Positions 9,319 to 18,914 of a DNA stretch of 64,000 nucleotides are shown here, one piece after another. Every line of letters begins with the position of its first letter. Position 1 is the stretch's first letter. A program made the translations under genes and the position numbers. The notes beneath the pieces were generated by a model. That model did no database searches. It saw nothing but the letters and a program-made list of their open reading frames with translations, and was not told the origin of the DNA. Origin of the DNA: Niveibacterium umoris (GTDB lineage Bacteria; Pseudomonadota; Gammaproteobacteria; Burkholderiales; Rhodocyclaceae); assembly GCF_014197015.1 (NCBI RefSeq), contig NZ_JACIET010000001.1, positions 1,674,001-1,738,000 on the forward strand, in the 5' to 3' direction.

Positions 9319-9848
9319 TTGATCAGCGCGTCGGCCACCGCCGCCAGATCCGGGAATATCCGCGTACCTTCCGGCACGCCGGGCGCCGCTGCCGTGCGCT
9401 CACCCTTGCCTGTCAGCACCAGGAAAAGCTCGCAACCGACTTCCTGACCGGCAAGCAGATCACGCAAGCTGTCGCCCACCGTCGGCACCGAAGTCAGATC
9501 AACGTTGAACCGGCTGGCAATTTCTCGCAGCATGCCGGCGCGCGGCTTGCGGCAATCGCAGGTGGAATCGGCCGGGTGCGGGCAGAAGAAGATCGCGTCG
9601 ATGCGCCCGCCCGCCAGCGCCAGCAGCTTGGTCATCTTCTCGTGGATGGCGTTGAGCGTATCCATGTCGAACAGCCCACGGCCAACGCCGCTCTGATTCG
9701 ACGCCACCACCACCCGCCAGCCCGCTTCGTTGAAGCGCGCAATGGCCTCGAGGCTGCCGGGAATCGGCCGCCACTCTTCGGGCGATTTGATGAATTGGGC
9801 CGAGTCGAAATTGATGACGCCGTCGCGGTCCAGGATGACGAGTTTCAT
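9315..9848 (-). CDS. gmhB: D-glycero-beta-D-manno-heptose-1,7-bisphosphate 7-phosphatase
   Basis: Removes the 7-phosphate in ADP-heptose synthesis for lipopolysaccharide core. It has 177 residues, the usual length. HAD motif I is LDRDGVIN (Asp7, Asp9), motif II is ASNQSGVGRG, and motif III is KPRAGM. The zinc-binding loop CPHPADSTCDCRKP is diagnostic for GmhB against other HAD phosphatases, and the late motif GDSLRDLLAG is present. In many betaproteobacteria gmhB directly follows glyS. Here an oppositely oriented pstS lies between them, so gmhB must have its own promoter in 9849-9996. Confidence 0.95.
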   Translation of the reverse strand: MKLVILDRDGVINFDSAQFIKSPEEWRPIPGSLEAIARFNEAGWRVVVASNQSGVGRGLFDMDTLNAIHEKMTKLLALAGGRIDAIFFCPHPADSTCDCRKPRAGMLREIASRFNVDLTSVPTVGDSLRDLLAGQEVGCELFLVLTGKGERTAAAPGVPEGTRIFPDLAAVADALIK

Positions 9849-9940
9849 GCGAGTTCCAGCCTAGTGCTTCAGACCCCAATCGTAACAGGGCGGGTCAGTG
9901 CCGGACACCGCCCAAACGCCGTCGAGCACAATTCCGGAAC

Positions 9941-9968
9941 CTGCCAAATATGACAATGGCAGTACAAT
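9941..9968 (+). promoter_or_regulatory. pstS promoter region: inverted repeat and -10 box
   Basis: A perfect dyad CTGCCA (9941-9946) / TGGCAG (9957-9962) with a 10-base AT-rich spacer sits directly against a good -10 box, TACAAT at 9963-9968, 28 bases before the pstS ATG. No good -35 box is visible 17 bases upstream, so the promoter probably needs an activator. The dyad is only a loose match to a Pho box. A short near-repeat, CCGGAAC, flanks it on both sides (about 9934 and 9969). Confidence 0.4.
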
Positions 9969-9996
9969 CCGGAACTTTTTTGCGGAGACACTGGCA

Positions 9997-11040
9997 ATGC
10001 GCCACACACCAGCAGTCCTTCTGAGCGTTCTGCTCGTTACCACTGCCGCGCAAGCATCAGATCTGTCTGGCGCGGGTTCGAGCGCCGCAGCGCCGCTCTA
10101 CAACGCGTGGGCCGCCGAATGGGGCAAGAAGACCGGTGTGAAGCTCGAATACACCGCGTCCGGTTCGTCGGCGGGGATCAAGGCGATCAAGGAAGGCAAG
10201 GTGGACTTCGGTGCCTCCGACGTCTCGCTGCCACCGGATCAGCTCGAACGCGACGGTTTGGTGAATTTTCCGACCGCGATTTCCGGCGTCGTCCCGGCCA
10301 TCAACGTCAATGGTGTCGCGCGTGGCCAGCTCAAGCTGACCGGGGCCGTGCTCGCCGACATCCTGTCGGGCCGCATCAACCGCTGGAACGCTTCCGCGAT
10401 CACCGCGCTCAACCCCGGCGTTCGTCTGCCCGACCAGGCGATTACCGTGATCGGCCGTGAAGACGGTTCCGGCACCACTTACGTGCTGTCGAACTACCTG
10501 AGCAAAGTCAGCCCGCAATGGGCGAGTTCGCTCGGCAACGACTTCAAACTGAAATGGCCTGAGGGCACCAAGCTGGTCAAAGGCACCTCGGCGCAACTCG
10601 AAGCCTTGTCGAAGACATCCGGTGCGATCGCCTATGCCGAATATGGTCAGGTCGAAAAGGCCGGCCTCAACTACGCCCGGGTAGCCAACAGTGCCGGCAA
10701 CTACCCTGCTCCCGGCCCGATCAGCTTCAAGGCGGCGCTCAAAGCCAGCGCCTGGACGACCGCCGGCAAGTTCGAGGAGATGCTGACCGACATGCAGGAC
10801 AAGGAAGCCTGGCCCATCACCAGCGGCACCTTTGTTGTCATGCGCAAGAAGGTCACTGATGCGAGCAAAGCGGCGCAGGCACTTTCGCTGTTCAGCTATG
10901 GCTTCATGCGCGGCGATGCCATCACCGCCGAGTTCCGCTGGATCGCCATGCCCGATCTGACTCAGGCACGCGCCGTCAAAGAGATGAACAAGGTGCGCGA
11001 CAAGGATGGCCAGCCGATCGCCTGGAACATGAACTTCTGA
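9997..11040 (+). CDS. pstS: Phosphate-binding periplasmic protein (PstS-like), orphan
   Basis: Substrate-binding protein of 347 residues with a signal peptide (MRHTPAVLLSVLLVTTAAQA). The mature PBP-like domain begins SDLSGAGSSAAAPLYNAW. Phosphate-ligand motifs appear: GSSAGIKAIKEGKVDFGASDV, and VIGREDGSGTTYVLSNYL, where PstS proteins have RSDGSGTT. Start ATG 9997 has GCGGAGAC upstream; the longer frame would add 33 non-signal residues. No pstC, pstA, pstB or phoU lies beside it, so it must work with a transporter encoded elsewhere or act in another role such as phosphate sensing or adhesion. It is inserted, opposite in direction, between glyS and gmhB. Confidence 0.9.
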   Translation: MRHTPAVLLSVLLVTTAAQASDLSGAGSSAAAPLYNAWAAEWGKKTGVKLEYTASGSSAGIKAIKEGKVDFGASDVSLPPDQLERDGLVNFPTAISGVVPAINVNGVARGQLKLTGAVLADILSGRINRWNASAITALNPGVRLPDQAITVIGREDGSGTTYVLSNYLSKVSPQWASSLGNDFKLKWPEGTKLVKGTSAQLEALSKTSGAIAYAEYGQVEKAGLNYARVANSAGNYPAPGPISFKAALKASAWTTAGKFEEMLTDMQDKEAWPITSGTFVVMRKKVTDASKAAQALSLFSYGFMRGDAITAEFRWIAMPDLTQARAVKEMNKVRDKDGQPIAWNMNF

Positions 11041-11057
11041 GCGACACCCCAGCCAAC

Positions 11058-11089
11058 AAAAAAGGGCGACCCTCAGGTCGCCCTTTTTG
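11058..11089. terminator. Bidirectional Rho-independent terminator between pstS and glyS
   Basis: GGGCGACC at 11064-11071, loop CTCA, GGTCGCCC at 11076-11083. The stem is flanked by six A (11058-11063) on one side and five T (11084-11088) on the other. It can therefore terminate both the plus-strand pstS and the minus-strand glyS transcripts, which converge here. Confidence 0.92.
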
Positions 11090-11111
11090 TTTTGCGTAAC
11101 GCGTCAGCGTG

Positions 11112-13193
11112 TCAGACCGACAAGCGCGAGATGTCTGCCACCGCGTTCATCATGCCCGCGAGTTGCTTGAGCAGCGCGAGGCGATTCGCGCGGATCAACG
11201 GCTCGTCGTGATTCACCATCACTTCCTCGAAGAAGGTGTCGACCGCGCCGCGCAGGCCGGCCAGCGCCTTGAGCGATCCGGTGTAATCGGCGTTTTCGAG
11301 CAGCGACCGCTGCAGCGGCGCCGCTTCGATCACGGCATGCGCGAGCGCTTTTTCGGCCGGTTCAACGAGCAGTGCAACGTCGATCTCGCCGATCGCACCC
11401 TCAGCCTTCTTCAGGATGTTCACGATCCGCTTGTTGGCCGCCGCCAGCGCCGCCGCTTCCGGCAACGCGACGAACTCGGCCACTGCGGCGAGTTTGGCCG
11501 GCACGTCGGCGACACGGCTCGGCAACGCGGCGAGCACGGCATCGACCTGCTCGACCGGCGTGCCCTGTTCGCGCAACAGGTTGCGCAGGCGGTCACCGAT
11601 GAACTCAACCAGTGCCGGGATCGCCGCAGCCGCGTTGTGCTCGGCCGCAAAACCCGCCGCCGCATCCGCCAGCAGCGCATCAAGCTCGAGCGGCAGTTCC
11701 GTTTCGATCAGGATGCGCAAGGCGCCCAGTGCTGCACGACGCAGGCCGAAGGGGTCCTTGTCGCCGGTTGGCTTCTCGCCGATCGCGTAGAAGCCCACCA
11801 GCGCGTCGAGCTTGTCGGCCAGCGCAACCGCGCAGGCCACGTTGCCCTGCGGCAGGCTGTCACCGGCAAAGCGCGGGTGGTAATGCTGCTCGATCGCCTT
11901 GGCGACGACTTCGCCCTCGCCATCGTGGCGGGAGTAGTACTCGCCCATGATGCCCTGCAGCTCGGGGAACTCGCCGACCATCTCGGTGACGAGGTCGGCC
12001 TTCGCCAGGCGTGCGGCGCGCTGCGCAGCGGCCACGTCGGCATGCAGGCGTGCAGCGATCTTGCCGGCCAGCGCTTCGAGTCGGCCGATGCGGTCCAGCA
12101 CCGAGCCGAGCTTGTTGTGATAAACGACGTTCGCCAGGCGCGGCAGGCGCGAATCGAGCTTCGCCTTGCGGTCGGTGTCGAAGAAGAACTTCGCGTCCGA
12201 CAGTCGCGCGCGCACGACGCGGGCGTTGCCGCCGGTGATGTTGTCGGCGATGTCGGCCTTGATATTGGCGACGATGAGGAACTTGTTGATCAGCTTGCCG
12301 GCGGCGTCCAGAAGCGGGAAGTACTTCTGGTTCTGCTTCATCGTCAGGATCAGGCATTCCTGCGGCACCGCGAGGAACTCGGCTTCGAACTCGCCGACGT
12401 AGACCGTCGGGTGCTCGACCAGCGCAGTCACTTCGTCGAGCAGCGCGGCGTCTTCCACCGGATGCGCGCCGACCTGCGCGGCGGCTTTCGCCAGCTCATG
12501 CGCGATCAGGCTGCGGCGGGCCTCGAACGAGGCGACGACCGAGCCTTTCTCGAACAGCGTGCGGGCATAGGCTTCGGCGGACTCCACCGTGACCGCGCCT
12601 TCACCGAGGAAGCGATGCCCGCGCGTGGTGTTGCCGGCCGCCAGGCCCAGCACTTCACCCGGCACCACACGGCTGCCGTGCAACTGGATCAGGCCATGCA
12701 CCGGGCGCACGAACTGGTGCGTTGAATCGCCCCAGCGCATCACCTTGGGAATCGGCAGCTTCTTCACGGATTCAGCAACGATGCCGGCGAGCACCGCATC
12801 CAGCGCCGCGCCCGGCACGGTCATCGTGTGGAAGAAGGTTTCGCTCTTGCCGTCCATCGCGCGCTCGAAGCTCGCCACTGCATCGGCGGAGATGCCCTTT
12901 GCTTCGAGCTTCTTCAGCAGCGCGGGCGACGGCGTGCCGTCGGCCGTCAGCGCGACGCTGACCGGCATGATCTTCTCGCGCACCTGCGCATCGGCTGCCT
13001 GCGCGGCAACACCGCTCACGGTGACGGCCAGGCGCCGCGGCGACGCAAAGGTGTGGAATTCGGGCGCAGCGCCCACCAGCTTGTGGGCCACCAGGCCCTT
13101 GACGATGCCGTCAGCGAAAGCCTCGCCGAGCCGCGCAAGCGCCTTAGGCGGCAGTTCCTCGGTCAGCAGTTCTACGAGCAGAGTGTCTTGCAT
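11112..13193 (-). CDS. glyS: Glycine--tRNA ligase beta subunit
   Basis: Beta subunit of the alpha2-beta2 bacterial glycyl-tRNA synthetase, needed for tRNA-Gly recognition. At 693 residues it is the usual length. The N-terminus [19 protein letters not shown] is the family signature. [32 protein letters not shown] and the HD-like core region ([35 protein letters not shown]) are all present, followed by a helical C-terminal anticodon-binding part. It lies 54 bases after glyQ on the same strand and shares its transcript. Confidence 0.98.
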   Translation of the reverse strand: MQDTLLVELLTEELPPKALARLGEAFADGIVKGLVAHKLVGAAPEFHTFASPRRLAVTVSGVAAQAADAQVREKIMPVSVALTADGTPSPALLKKLEAKGISADAVASFERAMDGKSETFFHTMTVPGAALDAVLAGIVAESVKKLPIPKVMRWGDSTHQFVRPVHGLIQLHGSRVVPGEVLGLAAGNTTRGHRFLGEGAVTVESAEAYARTLFEKGSVVASFEARRSLIAHELAKAAAQVGAHPVEDAALLDEVTALVEHPTVYVGEFEAEFLAVPQECLILTMKQNQKYFPLLDAAGKLINKFLIVANIKADIADNITGGNARVVRARLSDAKFFFDTDRKAKLDSRLPRLANVVYHNKLGSVLDRIGRLEALAGKIAARLHADVAAAQRAARLAKADLVTEMVGEFPELQGIMGEYYSRHDGEGEVVAKAIEQHYHPRFAGDSLPQGNVACAVALADKLDALVGFYAIGEKPTGDKDPFGLRRAALGALRILIETELPLELDALLADAAAGFAAEHNAAAAIPALVEFIGDRLRNLLREQGTPVEQVDAVLAALPSRVADVPAKLAAVAEFVALPEAAALAAANKRIVNILKKAEGAIGEIDVALLVEPAEKALAHAVIEAAPLQRSLLENADYTGSLKALAGLRGAVDTFFEEVMVNHDEPLIRANRLALLKQLAGMMNAVADISRLSV

Positions 13194-13247
13194 GTTGATC
13201 CGGGCACGGCGAGCGCGCCCCTCCAGAATTCGATGTTCGGATGTCGC

Positions 13248-14216
13248 TTACGCGCGGCGGGCAGCGAGCTCGGCGCGAACGGCTTCAATGCGCTGGCATT
13301 CCTCGTCGCCCAGCAGCGCACGCAGCTTCGGGTCGTCGAGCTTGGCCATCGGGAAGCCGAGGCGATCGCGCGAGGCGAGGTAGGCCTGCGCAACCAGGCG
13401 CGAGTTGGCACGGATGCGGCCGATGTAGGCGGCACGCTCGGTGACCGAAATCGCGCCACGCGCATCGAGCATGTTGAAGGTGTGCGCGCTCTTCAAGGCC
13501 ATCTCGTAGCCCGGCAGCGCGAGGCCGGCGTCGATCAGGCGCTTGGCTTCGGACTCGTAGTTGGCGAACTGGCTGAAGAGGAAGTCGACGTTCGAGTGCT
13601 CGAAGTTGTAGGTCGACTGCTCGACCTCGTTCTGGTGATACACGTCGCCGTAGGTCACGCCCGGCGTCCACACCAGGTCGTAGACGTTCTCGCAGTCCTG
13701 CAGGTACATCGTCAGGCGTTCGAGACCGTAGGTGATCTCGCCCAGCACCGGCTTGCATTCGAGGCCGCCGACCTGCTGGAAGTAGGTGAACTGCGTGACT
13801 TCCATGCCATCGAGCCAGACTTCCCAGCCGAGGCCCCAGGCACCCAGCGTCGGGTTTTCCCAGTCGTCCTCGACGAAGCGGATGTCGTGTTCGTTGGTGT
13901 TGATGCCCAGTGCGCGCAGCGACTCGATGTAGAGCTCCTGGATCGCGAGCGGCGACGGCTTCAACACCACCTGGTACTGGTAGTAATGCTGCAGGCGGTT
14001 GGGGTTCTCGCCGTAGCGGCCATCCTTGGGGCGGCGCGAAGGCTGCACATATGCGGCGTTCCACGGCTCGGGGCCGATCGCCCGCAGGAAGGTGGCGGTG
14101 TGGCTGGTGCCGGCGCCGACCTCCATGTCGTAGGGTTGCAGCAAGGCACAGCCGTGTTCGCTCCAGAACTTCTGGAGACGCAGGATCACTTCCTGAAAGG
14201 TGGGTTTCACGCTCAT
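13248..14216 (-). CDS. glyQ: Glycine--tRNA ligase alpha subunit
   Basis: Catalytic alpha subunit of glycyl-tRNA synthetase, class II, 322 residues. It begins [20 protein letters not shown] and contains [35 protein letters not shown] (motif 2 region) and [11 protein letters not shown] (motif 3). It is first of the glyQ-glyS operon. In related genomes lnt commonly sits just upstream of glyQ. Here six unrelated genes separate them. Confidence 0.98.
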   Translation of the reverse strand: MSVKPTFQEVILRLQKFWSEHGCALLQPYDMEVGAGTSHTATFLRAIGPEPWNAAYVQPSRRPKDGRYGENPNRLQHYYQYQVVLKPSPLAIQELYIESLRALGINTNEHDIRFVEDDWENPTLGAWGLGWEVWLDGMEVTQFTYFQQVGGLECKPVLGEITYGLERLTMYLQDCENVYDLVWTPGVTYGDVYHQNEVEQSTYNFEHSNVDFLFSQFANYESEAKRLIDAGLALPGYEMALKSAHTFNMLDARGAISVTERAAYIGRIRANSRLVAQAYLASRDRLGFPMAKLDDPKLRALLGDEECQRIEAVRAELAARRA

Positions 14217-14311
14217 GGGTCCAGGGCGGCCGAACCGCCGGATCGGGGCAAAAGCGCGATTTTACAGGGTTCGCGGGTTCCGGCGCGCCCCGATTTGCTA
14301 AGCAGCGGGAT

Positions 14312-14710
14312 TTACCCCGCCAGCGTGTCGAGCGACAGCCCCCAGCGTTCCATCAATTGCAGCAGCAGACGCTGTTCGCCTACCGTCACCTGGCCGTCAG
14401 CTTTCGCCATCACCAGGATCGCCGAGCACACCGTGCGACGCAGTTCCGGCCGCGTGATGTCGGCCGCGAGGCGGTCGATCCTCGCGTTCTCGAGCAGGTG
14501 CACGCGGGACTGTTCCGCCTCGTCGACCAGGTCGCGGCAACAGTCGAGCAACACCTGGACGAGCGTGTCCTTGGTAATCCCGACGGCATCGGGAATCATG
14601 TGTTGATCGAGCAGGGCCACCTCGCGATCATGCAGGCGCCCGTCCGCAAGAATGGCCATGCAGATCAGGCGGGCGGCCGCCTCGGGGCTATTGACGGGGT
14701 AACTACGCAT
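14312..14710 (-). CDS. TerB-like protein
   Basis: Small all-helical protein of 132 residues with the acidic-motif pattern of the TerB tellurite-resistance fold: ICMAILADGRLHDREVALLDQH near the N-terminus and a repeat-like AILVMAKADGQVTVGEQRLLLQLMERWG near the C-terminus. The ADGxxxxxE motif occurs twice, as expected for this metal-binding fold. The family has varied and mostly unproven roles in stress response. It is 95 bases upstream of glyQ on the same strand and diverges from the MATE gene across 132 bases. Confidence 0.82.
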   Translation of the reverse strand: MRSYPVNSPEAAARLICMAILADGRLHDREVALLDQHMIPDAVGITKDTLVQVLLDCCRDLVDEAEQSRVHLLENARIDRLAADITRPELRRTVCSAILVMAKADGQVTVGEQRLLLQLMERWGLSLDTLAG

Positions 14711-14842
14711 TGCTGTGTTTCGCTCCCATGGAAAGGGTCATCCAGCGCGAGGGTAGCGCGGAAACGGGCGCTGTGCATCGCAACCGAAACAAGCCGGATA
14801 CAGCGCACCTGTAGACTGCCGCTTTGCCCGCACCGTCGAACC

Positions 14843-16225
14843 ATGCATCGCCTGCCCCGCTTCCTCGCCGAATCCCGCCTGCTGTTCCGCCTGACCGGGC
14901 CGCTGATCCTGTCGCAAGCGGTGTACATGCTGATGGGCCTGATGGACACGGTGATGGCCGGCCACGCCGGTGCCGAGGAACAAGCGGTCGTCGGCCTGGG
15001 CGTTGCGTTGTGGGTGCCGATCTTCCTCGCCCTGCTCGGTATATCGCAGGCGCTCAGCCCGGTCGTTGCCCATCACCACGGCGCGGGCGACAACGCAGCA
15101 ATCATCGCCGACACACGCGAAGGGCTGTGGCTTGCCGGCATTGCGGGTGTCGTGCCCTTCCTGCTGCTACCCCTCATTCCGACCGTCCTCGCGGCGGCGC
15201 AGATCGAAGCGGGCCTCGCGCAGAAAGTCAGCCTCTTCCTGTGGGGCATCGTGATCGGCCTCCCGGCCGCCCTCCTCACCCGCACGCTGGGTTTCTACTC
15301 GGCAAGCATCAACCACACGCGGCCGCTGATGGTGTTCGGCCTGATCGGGCTGGCGGTGAATTTCGTGCTCAACTGGGTGCTGATCTACGGCCACTGGGGT
15401 GCGCCAGCACTTGGTGGCGCGGGCTGCGGCTGGGCCACAGGTATCGGCATGTGGGCCGGCCTGCTGATGATGGTGCTCTATACGGCGCGGGCACGGATCT
15501 ACCGCGACGTCTTCCTGTGGCACGGATGGAGCTGGCCGCACTGGCCGCGACAGAAGAACCTGCTGAAGATCGGCCTGCCGATGGGCGCATCGATGCTCGC
15601 CGAAGTTTCGGCCTTCGCCGGCGTCGCGCTGCTGATCGGCCGCTTCGGTGCGGTGCCGATCGCCGCGCACCAGGTGGCGCTGAACTTTGCCTCGCTGGTC
15701 TTCATGCTGCCGCTTGGGCTATCGAACGCGCTGTCGATCCGCGTCGGGCAGGCGCTCGGCGCCGGCGATCCACGCGCGGCCCGCTTCATTGCCTGGAGCG
15801 GTGTGCTGATCGGGCTTGCCGTCGCAGCGGCGATGGTGCCGGTGGTCTTGCTGGCACGCGAAGGCATCGTTTCGCTCTACACGCCCGATGCCGCGGTGCA
15901 GGCGACCGCCTCGACCCTGCTGCTGTTCGCCGCAGTGTGGCAGTTTTCAGACGCTACGCAGGTCTGCGCGGTCGGCGCGCTGCGTGGCTACAAGGTCACG
16001 GTCATGCCGATGTGGCTGGCGATTGGCGCCTTCTGGCTGGTGGCGATTCCGCTCGGTGCCGTGCTTGGTTACCACGGCGCCCGCAACGGGCAGCCGCTCG
16101 GCGTTTATGGCTTCTGGACCGGGCTGGTAGTCGGGCTGACCCTGGTCGCAGGCGGCCTCGTCCTGCTGTTGCGCCGAGTCGCCCGCGACCGCATTACGGG
16201 CCAGCACGCAGCCTCAAACGCGTAG
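14843..16225 (+). CDS. MATE-family multidrug/cation efflux transporter
   Basis: Inner-membrane efflux pump of 460 residues with about 12 predicted membrane segments. The family start pattern is visible in RLTGPLILSQAVYMLMGLMDTVMAGH. Other NorM-type features are ALWVPIFLALLGISQALSPVVAHHHGAGD, a second-half repeat IGLPMGASMLAEVSAF, and QVALNFASLVFMLPLGLSNALSIRVGQALG. Start ATG 14843 gives a normal N-terminus; the very long frame upstream is antisense to glyQ. Its last 12 bases overlap the convergent DUF1501 gene. Confidence 0.95.
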   Translation: MHRLPRFLAESRLLFRLTGPLILSQAVYMLMGLMDTVMAGHAGAEEQAVVGLGVALWVPIFLALLGISQALSPVVAHHHGAGDNAAIIADTREGLWLAGIAGVVPFLLLPLIPTVLAAAQIEAGLAQKVSLFLWGIVIGLPAALLTRTLGFYSASINHTRPLMVFGLIGLAVNFVLNWVLIYGHWGAPALGGAGCGWATGIGMWAGLLMMVLYTARARIYRDVFLWHGWSWPHWPRQKNLLKIGLPMGASMLAEVSAFAGVALLIGRFGAVPIAAHQVALNFASLVFMLPLGLSNALSIRVGQALGAGDPRAARFIAWSGVLIGLAVAAAMVPVVLLAREGIVSLYTPDAAVQATASTLLLFAAVWQFSDATQVCAVGALRGYKVTVMPMWLAIGAFWLVAIPLGAVLGYHGARNGQPLGVYGFWTGLVVGLTLVAGGLVLLLRRVARDRITGQHAASNA

Positions 16226-17383
16226 CAAGCCTTCCAGCGGACGCAGCGCTTCGCCACCGGGAAACACGCTGCGCGCCTGCGACAGGCCCAGTCCCAGCTG
16301 AGGCATCAGGAGGCCCATGGCGACTGCACGCAGGTCCGTCGTCGGCCGCAGGTCGCGGCCCTCATGCAGGTCGCGGCTGGCAAGGCCCGGCCAGTCGCCG
16401 AGCACCTTGCCGCCGGCCACCGCGCCACCCAGCACGAAGGCAACGCCCGCGGTGCCGTGATCGGTGCCGCGGGTGCCGTTAGGCGCCACGGCGCGGCCGA
16501 ATTCGGAAACGACCAGCACCGCGGTGTCGCGCCAGCCCGCGCCGCTCGCTGTACGCAAGGCCTCAAGCCCCTGATCGAGCTGGCCAAGGTTGCGCGCCAG
16601 CGGGCCTTGCGCGGCCGCCTGGTTGGCGTGCGTATCCCAGCCGGAAAATTCCAGCACCGCAACCCGCGGGCCATTCGGCCGGGCGAGGAATTCGCCGGCA
16701 GCGCGCGCCAGCGTCACGAAGTTGTCGCGCTTGCCGCCAGCAGCGTCCATCTCGGCCATGCCGCCCTCCCCTTGCAGGGCGCGCGCCCGCCCAAAAGCCT
16801 GCGCCAGCTGCGGGTCCGCGGCGTAGAGGCGCTCGATACGCGCAAGCAGATCCGGTTCGGGGGTGGGCAGTTGCGAGGGTGACCAGGAATCGACGTCGCG
16901 GGCGCCGCGTAGCGCGAGCGGCGTCACGCTCGCAAGCGCAAGTCCGCGTGACCCCTGCAAAGTCAGCGCTCGCCCCAGCCAGCCGCTATCCAGTTCGTGC
17001 GGGCGCACGCCGCCGCTCTCCAGCACCTGCTGCGCGTCGAAGTGCGATCGCTCGCGGTACGGCGACGCCACCGCATGCACCAGTGCCAGCTCGCCCTCGC
17101 GGAAACGCTGCTGCAGGTTCACCAGCTTCGGATGCAATGCGTACGGCCCGGTCAGCGGCAAGGGCGCATCGCCCTCGGCCAGTACACCACGCACCGATGC
17201 GAACGCAGGGTCGCCGATAACCGGCGCAGCGGCGAGTCCATCCATGCCGCCGCGCAGGATGACGAAGACGAAGCGGCGCGTTGCGCTCGATGCCGCCCAT
17301 AACGGCGCCGCAAGGGACAGCGACATCCACGGCGCGCTCGCCGCAAGCGCCGAACGAAGCAGGAACTCACGACGGCTTTGCAT
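16214..17383 (-). CDS. DUF1501 protein, Tat-exported
   Basis: Protein of 389 residues exported in folded form, judging from its Tat signal (MQSRREFLLRSALAAS, RR at 4-5). The DUF1501 domain belongs to the alkaline phosphatase/sulfatase-like superfamily. Recognisable pieces are FVFVILRGGMDGLAAAP, HAVASPYRERSHFDAQQVLESG, EFSGWDTHANQA, VVSEFGRAVAPNGTRGTDHGTAGVAFVLGG and GKVLGDWPGL. It lies 3 bases after the DUF1800 gene. The two families are often neighbours, so they probably form a periplasmic unit. The substrate is unknown. Confidence 0.9.
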   Translation of the reverse strand: MQSRREFLLRSALAASAPWMSLSLAAPLWAASSATRRFVFVILRGGMDGLAAAPVIGDPAFASVRGVLAEGDAPLPLTGPYALHPKLVNLQQRFREGELALVHAVASPYRERSHFDAQQVLESGGVRPHELDSGWLGRALTLQGSRGLALASVTPLALRGARDVDSWSPSQLPTPEPDLLARIERLYAADPQLAQAFGRARALQGEGGMAEMDAAGGKRDNFVTLARAAGEFLARPNGPRVAVLEFSGWDTHANQAAAQGPLARNLGQLDQGLEALRTASGAGWRDTAVLVVSEFGRAVAPNGTRGTDHGTAGVAFVLGGAVAGGKVLGDWPGLASRDLHEGRDLRPTTDLRAVAMGLLMPQLGLGLSQARSVFPGGEALRPLEGLLRV

Positions 17384-17386
17384 GAT

Positions 17387-18724
17387 TTACCTCCGCTGGA
17401 ATTCGGGGCTGGCGAGAAACAGCGCAAGCGCCTGACGGCTGCTCTCGGCGCGTTCGATCTGTTGCAGCGTGCCGGCGGAAAGGCTCGGCCCGAAGGCCGC
17501 CTGTGCCAGCGCGCGGGTGTCGGATTGCGGCGCGCGGGCGGCGACCTGGTCGGCCCATTCGATGCGCTTCCACATCGCGTCCGGGCCCAGCCACTCCTCG
17601 GCGCGGTCGCCCCAGCCGGCGGGTGACGGCGCTGCGCCCACCGGCTGCCCCATCTCGCGCACCGCACGCCCGACCTGCTCGACCACCTTGCCGCGTACGC
17701 CGAGCACGCGCAGCGTCGACACCGCCAGTTCTTCCGGGCGCTTGAGTTTCGGAAAGCCCGGCGCCCAGGCTTCGGGCGCATCGAGCAAGCTGCGGTAGGT
17801 GCGGGAAAGGTCGCCGCCGCTGCGGGTGAAGCTCTGCGCCAAGCGATCGACAAGCGCCGGTGCCGGATCGTCGCTGACGAAGTGGCGCGCGAGCTTGGTC
17901 GAGATGTGACGGGCAGTGGAAGGATGCGTGGCGAGCATGTCGAGCACCGCCTCCAGTTCCTGCGCACCGGCCTCGCCAAAACGACGGCCGAGAATGGTCT
18001 TGCTGCCGGGCTGGTGCATGCGTTCGATGAACTCGGCTTCGCCGTTGCCGTCGGGGCGCACGGTCCAGCCAGTGAGGACCTTGGCGAACTCGATCACGTC
18101 TTGCTGGCCGTAGCCACCCTCGACACCGAGCGTGTGCAGTTCGAGGATTTCACGTGCGAGATTTTCGTTGAGACCGCGCTCACGGCGCCGCCCGGCCGGC
18201 GAATCCGGCCCGATTGATTGGGCATTGTCGAGGTAGACCAGCATCGCCGGGTGAATCACTGCGGCACGCAGGAGCGTGCCAAACCGGCCCGCGATGTTAG
18301 GCCGGATCGCCTCGCGCTCGAAGGGCCCGACCAACCCGGCCACGCGCGGCTTGGCGGCCGATACGGTGAAATGATTGGCCCAGAAGAGCGCCAGCCGCTC
18401 GGCGAAGGGACGTGGGGTGCTGGCCGCGAGTGACCAGCGCGCATCGAGCTCTGCCAGCACCGACTGCCGGTAGTGCTTGCGAAAATCCGCCTCCACCCCG
18501 TCGGTCGCGCTGGAAGGGTCGCGCGCCCTTTCTTTCTGCTGTTTCACGAAGGCTGGAAAGAGCTTCAAGGCCTCGCGACTGCTCATCAGGCCGGCGCCAT
18601 CAGGCTGATCGCCCGGACCGATCTGCCGTACCAGCCAGCCCGCGCCATCGTCGCCGACGACGGCAAGGTCTTTCTCCCCAAGCCCGAAGCGGTGGGCGGC
18701 AATCGCGGCCTGCATGGTGCTCAT
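17387..18724 (-). CDS. DUF1800 protein
   Basis: Protein of 445 residues of the DUF1800 family. Visible hallmarks are AIAAHRFGLG at the start, RLALFWANHFTVSAAKPRVAGLVGPFEREAIRPN, MLVYLDNAQSIGPDS, the GLNENLAREILELHTLGV motif, DVIEFAKVLTGWTV, and HISTKLARHFVSDDP. No clear signal peptide is seen. It is first in a two-gene unit with the DUF1501 gene. Function is not established for either family. ATG 18724 (MSTMQ) was chosen; the ATG three codons later is equally possible. Confidence 0.9.
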   Translation of the reverse strand: MSTMQAAIAAHRFGLGEKDLAVVGDDGAGWLVRQIGPGDQPDGAGLMSSREALKLFPAFVKQQKERARDPSSATDGVEADFRKHYRQSVLAELDARWSLAASTPRPFAERLALFWANHFTVSAAKPRVAGLVGPFEREAIRPNIAGRFGTLLRAAVIHPAMLVYLDNAQSIGPDSPAGRRRERGLNENLAREILELHTLGVEGGYGQQDVIEFAKVLTGWTVRPDGNGEAEFIERMHQPGSKTILGRRFGEAGAQELEAVLDMLATHPSTARHISTKLARHFVSDDPAPALVDRLAQSFTRSGGDLSRTYRSLLDAPEAWAPGFPKLKRPEELAVSTLRVLGVRGKVVEQVGRAVREMGQPVGAAPSPAGWGDRAEEWLGPDAMWKRIEWADQVAARAPQSDTRALAQAAFGPSLSAGTLQQIERAESSRQALALFLASPEFQRR

Positions 18725-18914
18725 CGGGTGCTCTCCCGCGCTGATGACGACGCCACGCTACGCCCGAGGAAAGCCGCACGTCTGCAACAGAGCGTTGCGG
18801 AATGTGTCTGCGCAATGCAACCCGAGGCGGTACAGCGCGTCTATGATGCTTCGGGAAGGCAGCCCTGCCCGTTCGACCCAGTCCGTGATCGACCCACACG
18901 AAGGAGCCAGTGAG

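Noticed and set aside
9930-9975. Pho box upstream of pstS
   Set aside because: The sequence is a dyad, not two direct CTGTCAT-like repeats 11 bases apart; similarity is too weak to call.
11109-14606. Two long plus-strand frames (538 and 592 residues)
   Set aside because: They lie antisense to glyS and glyQ, are rich in R/H/G as expected of mirror frames, and show no recognisable domain.
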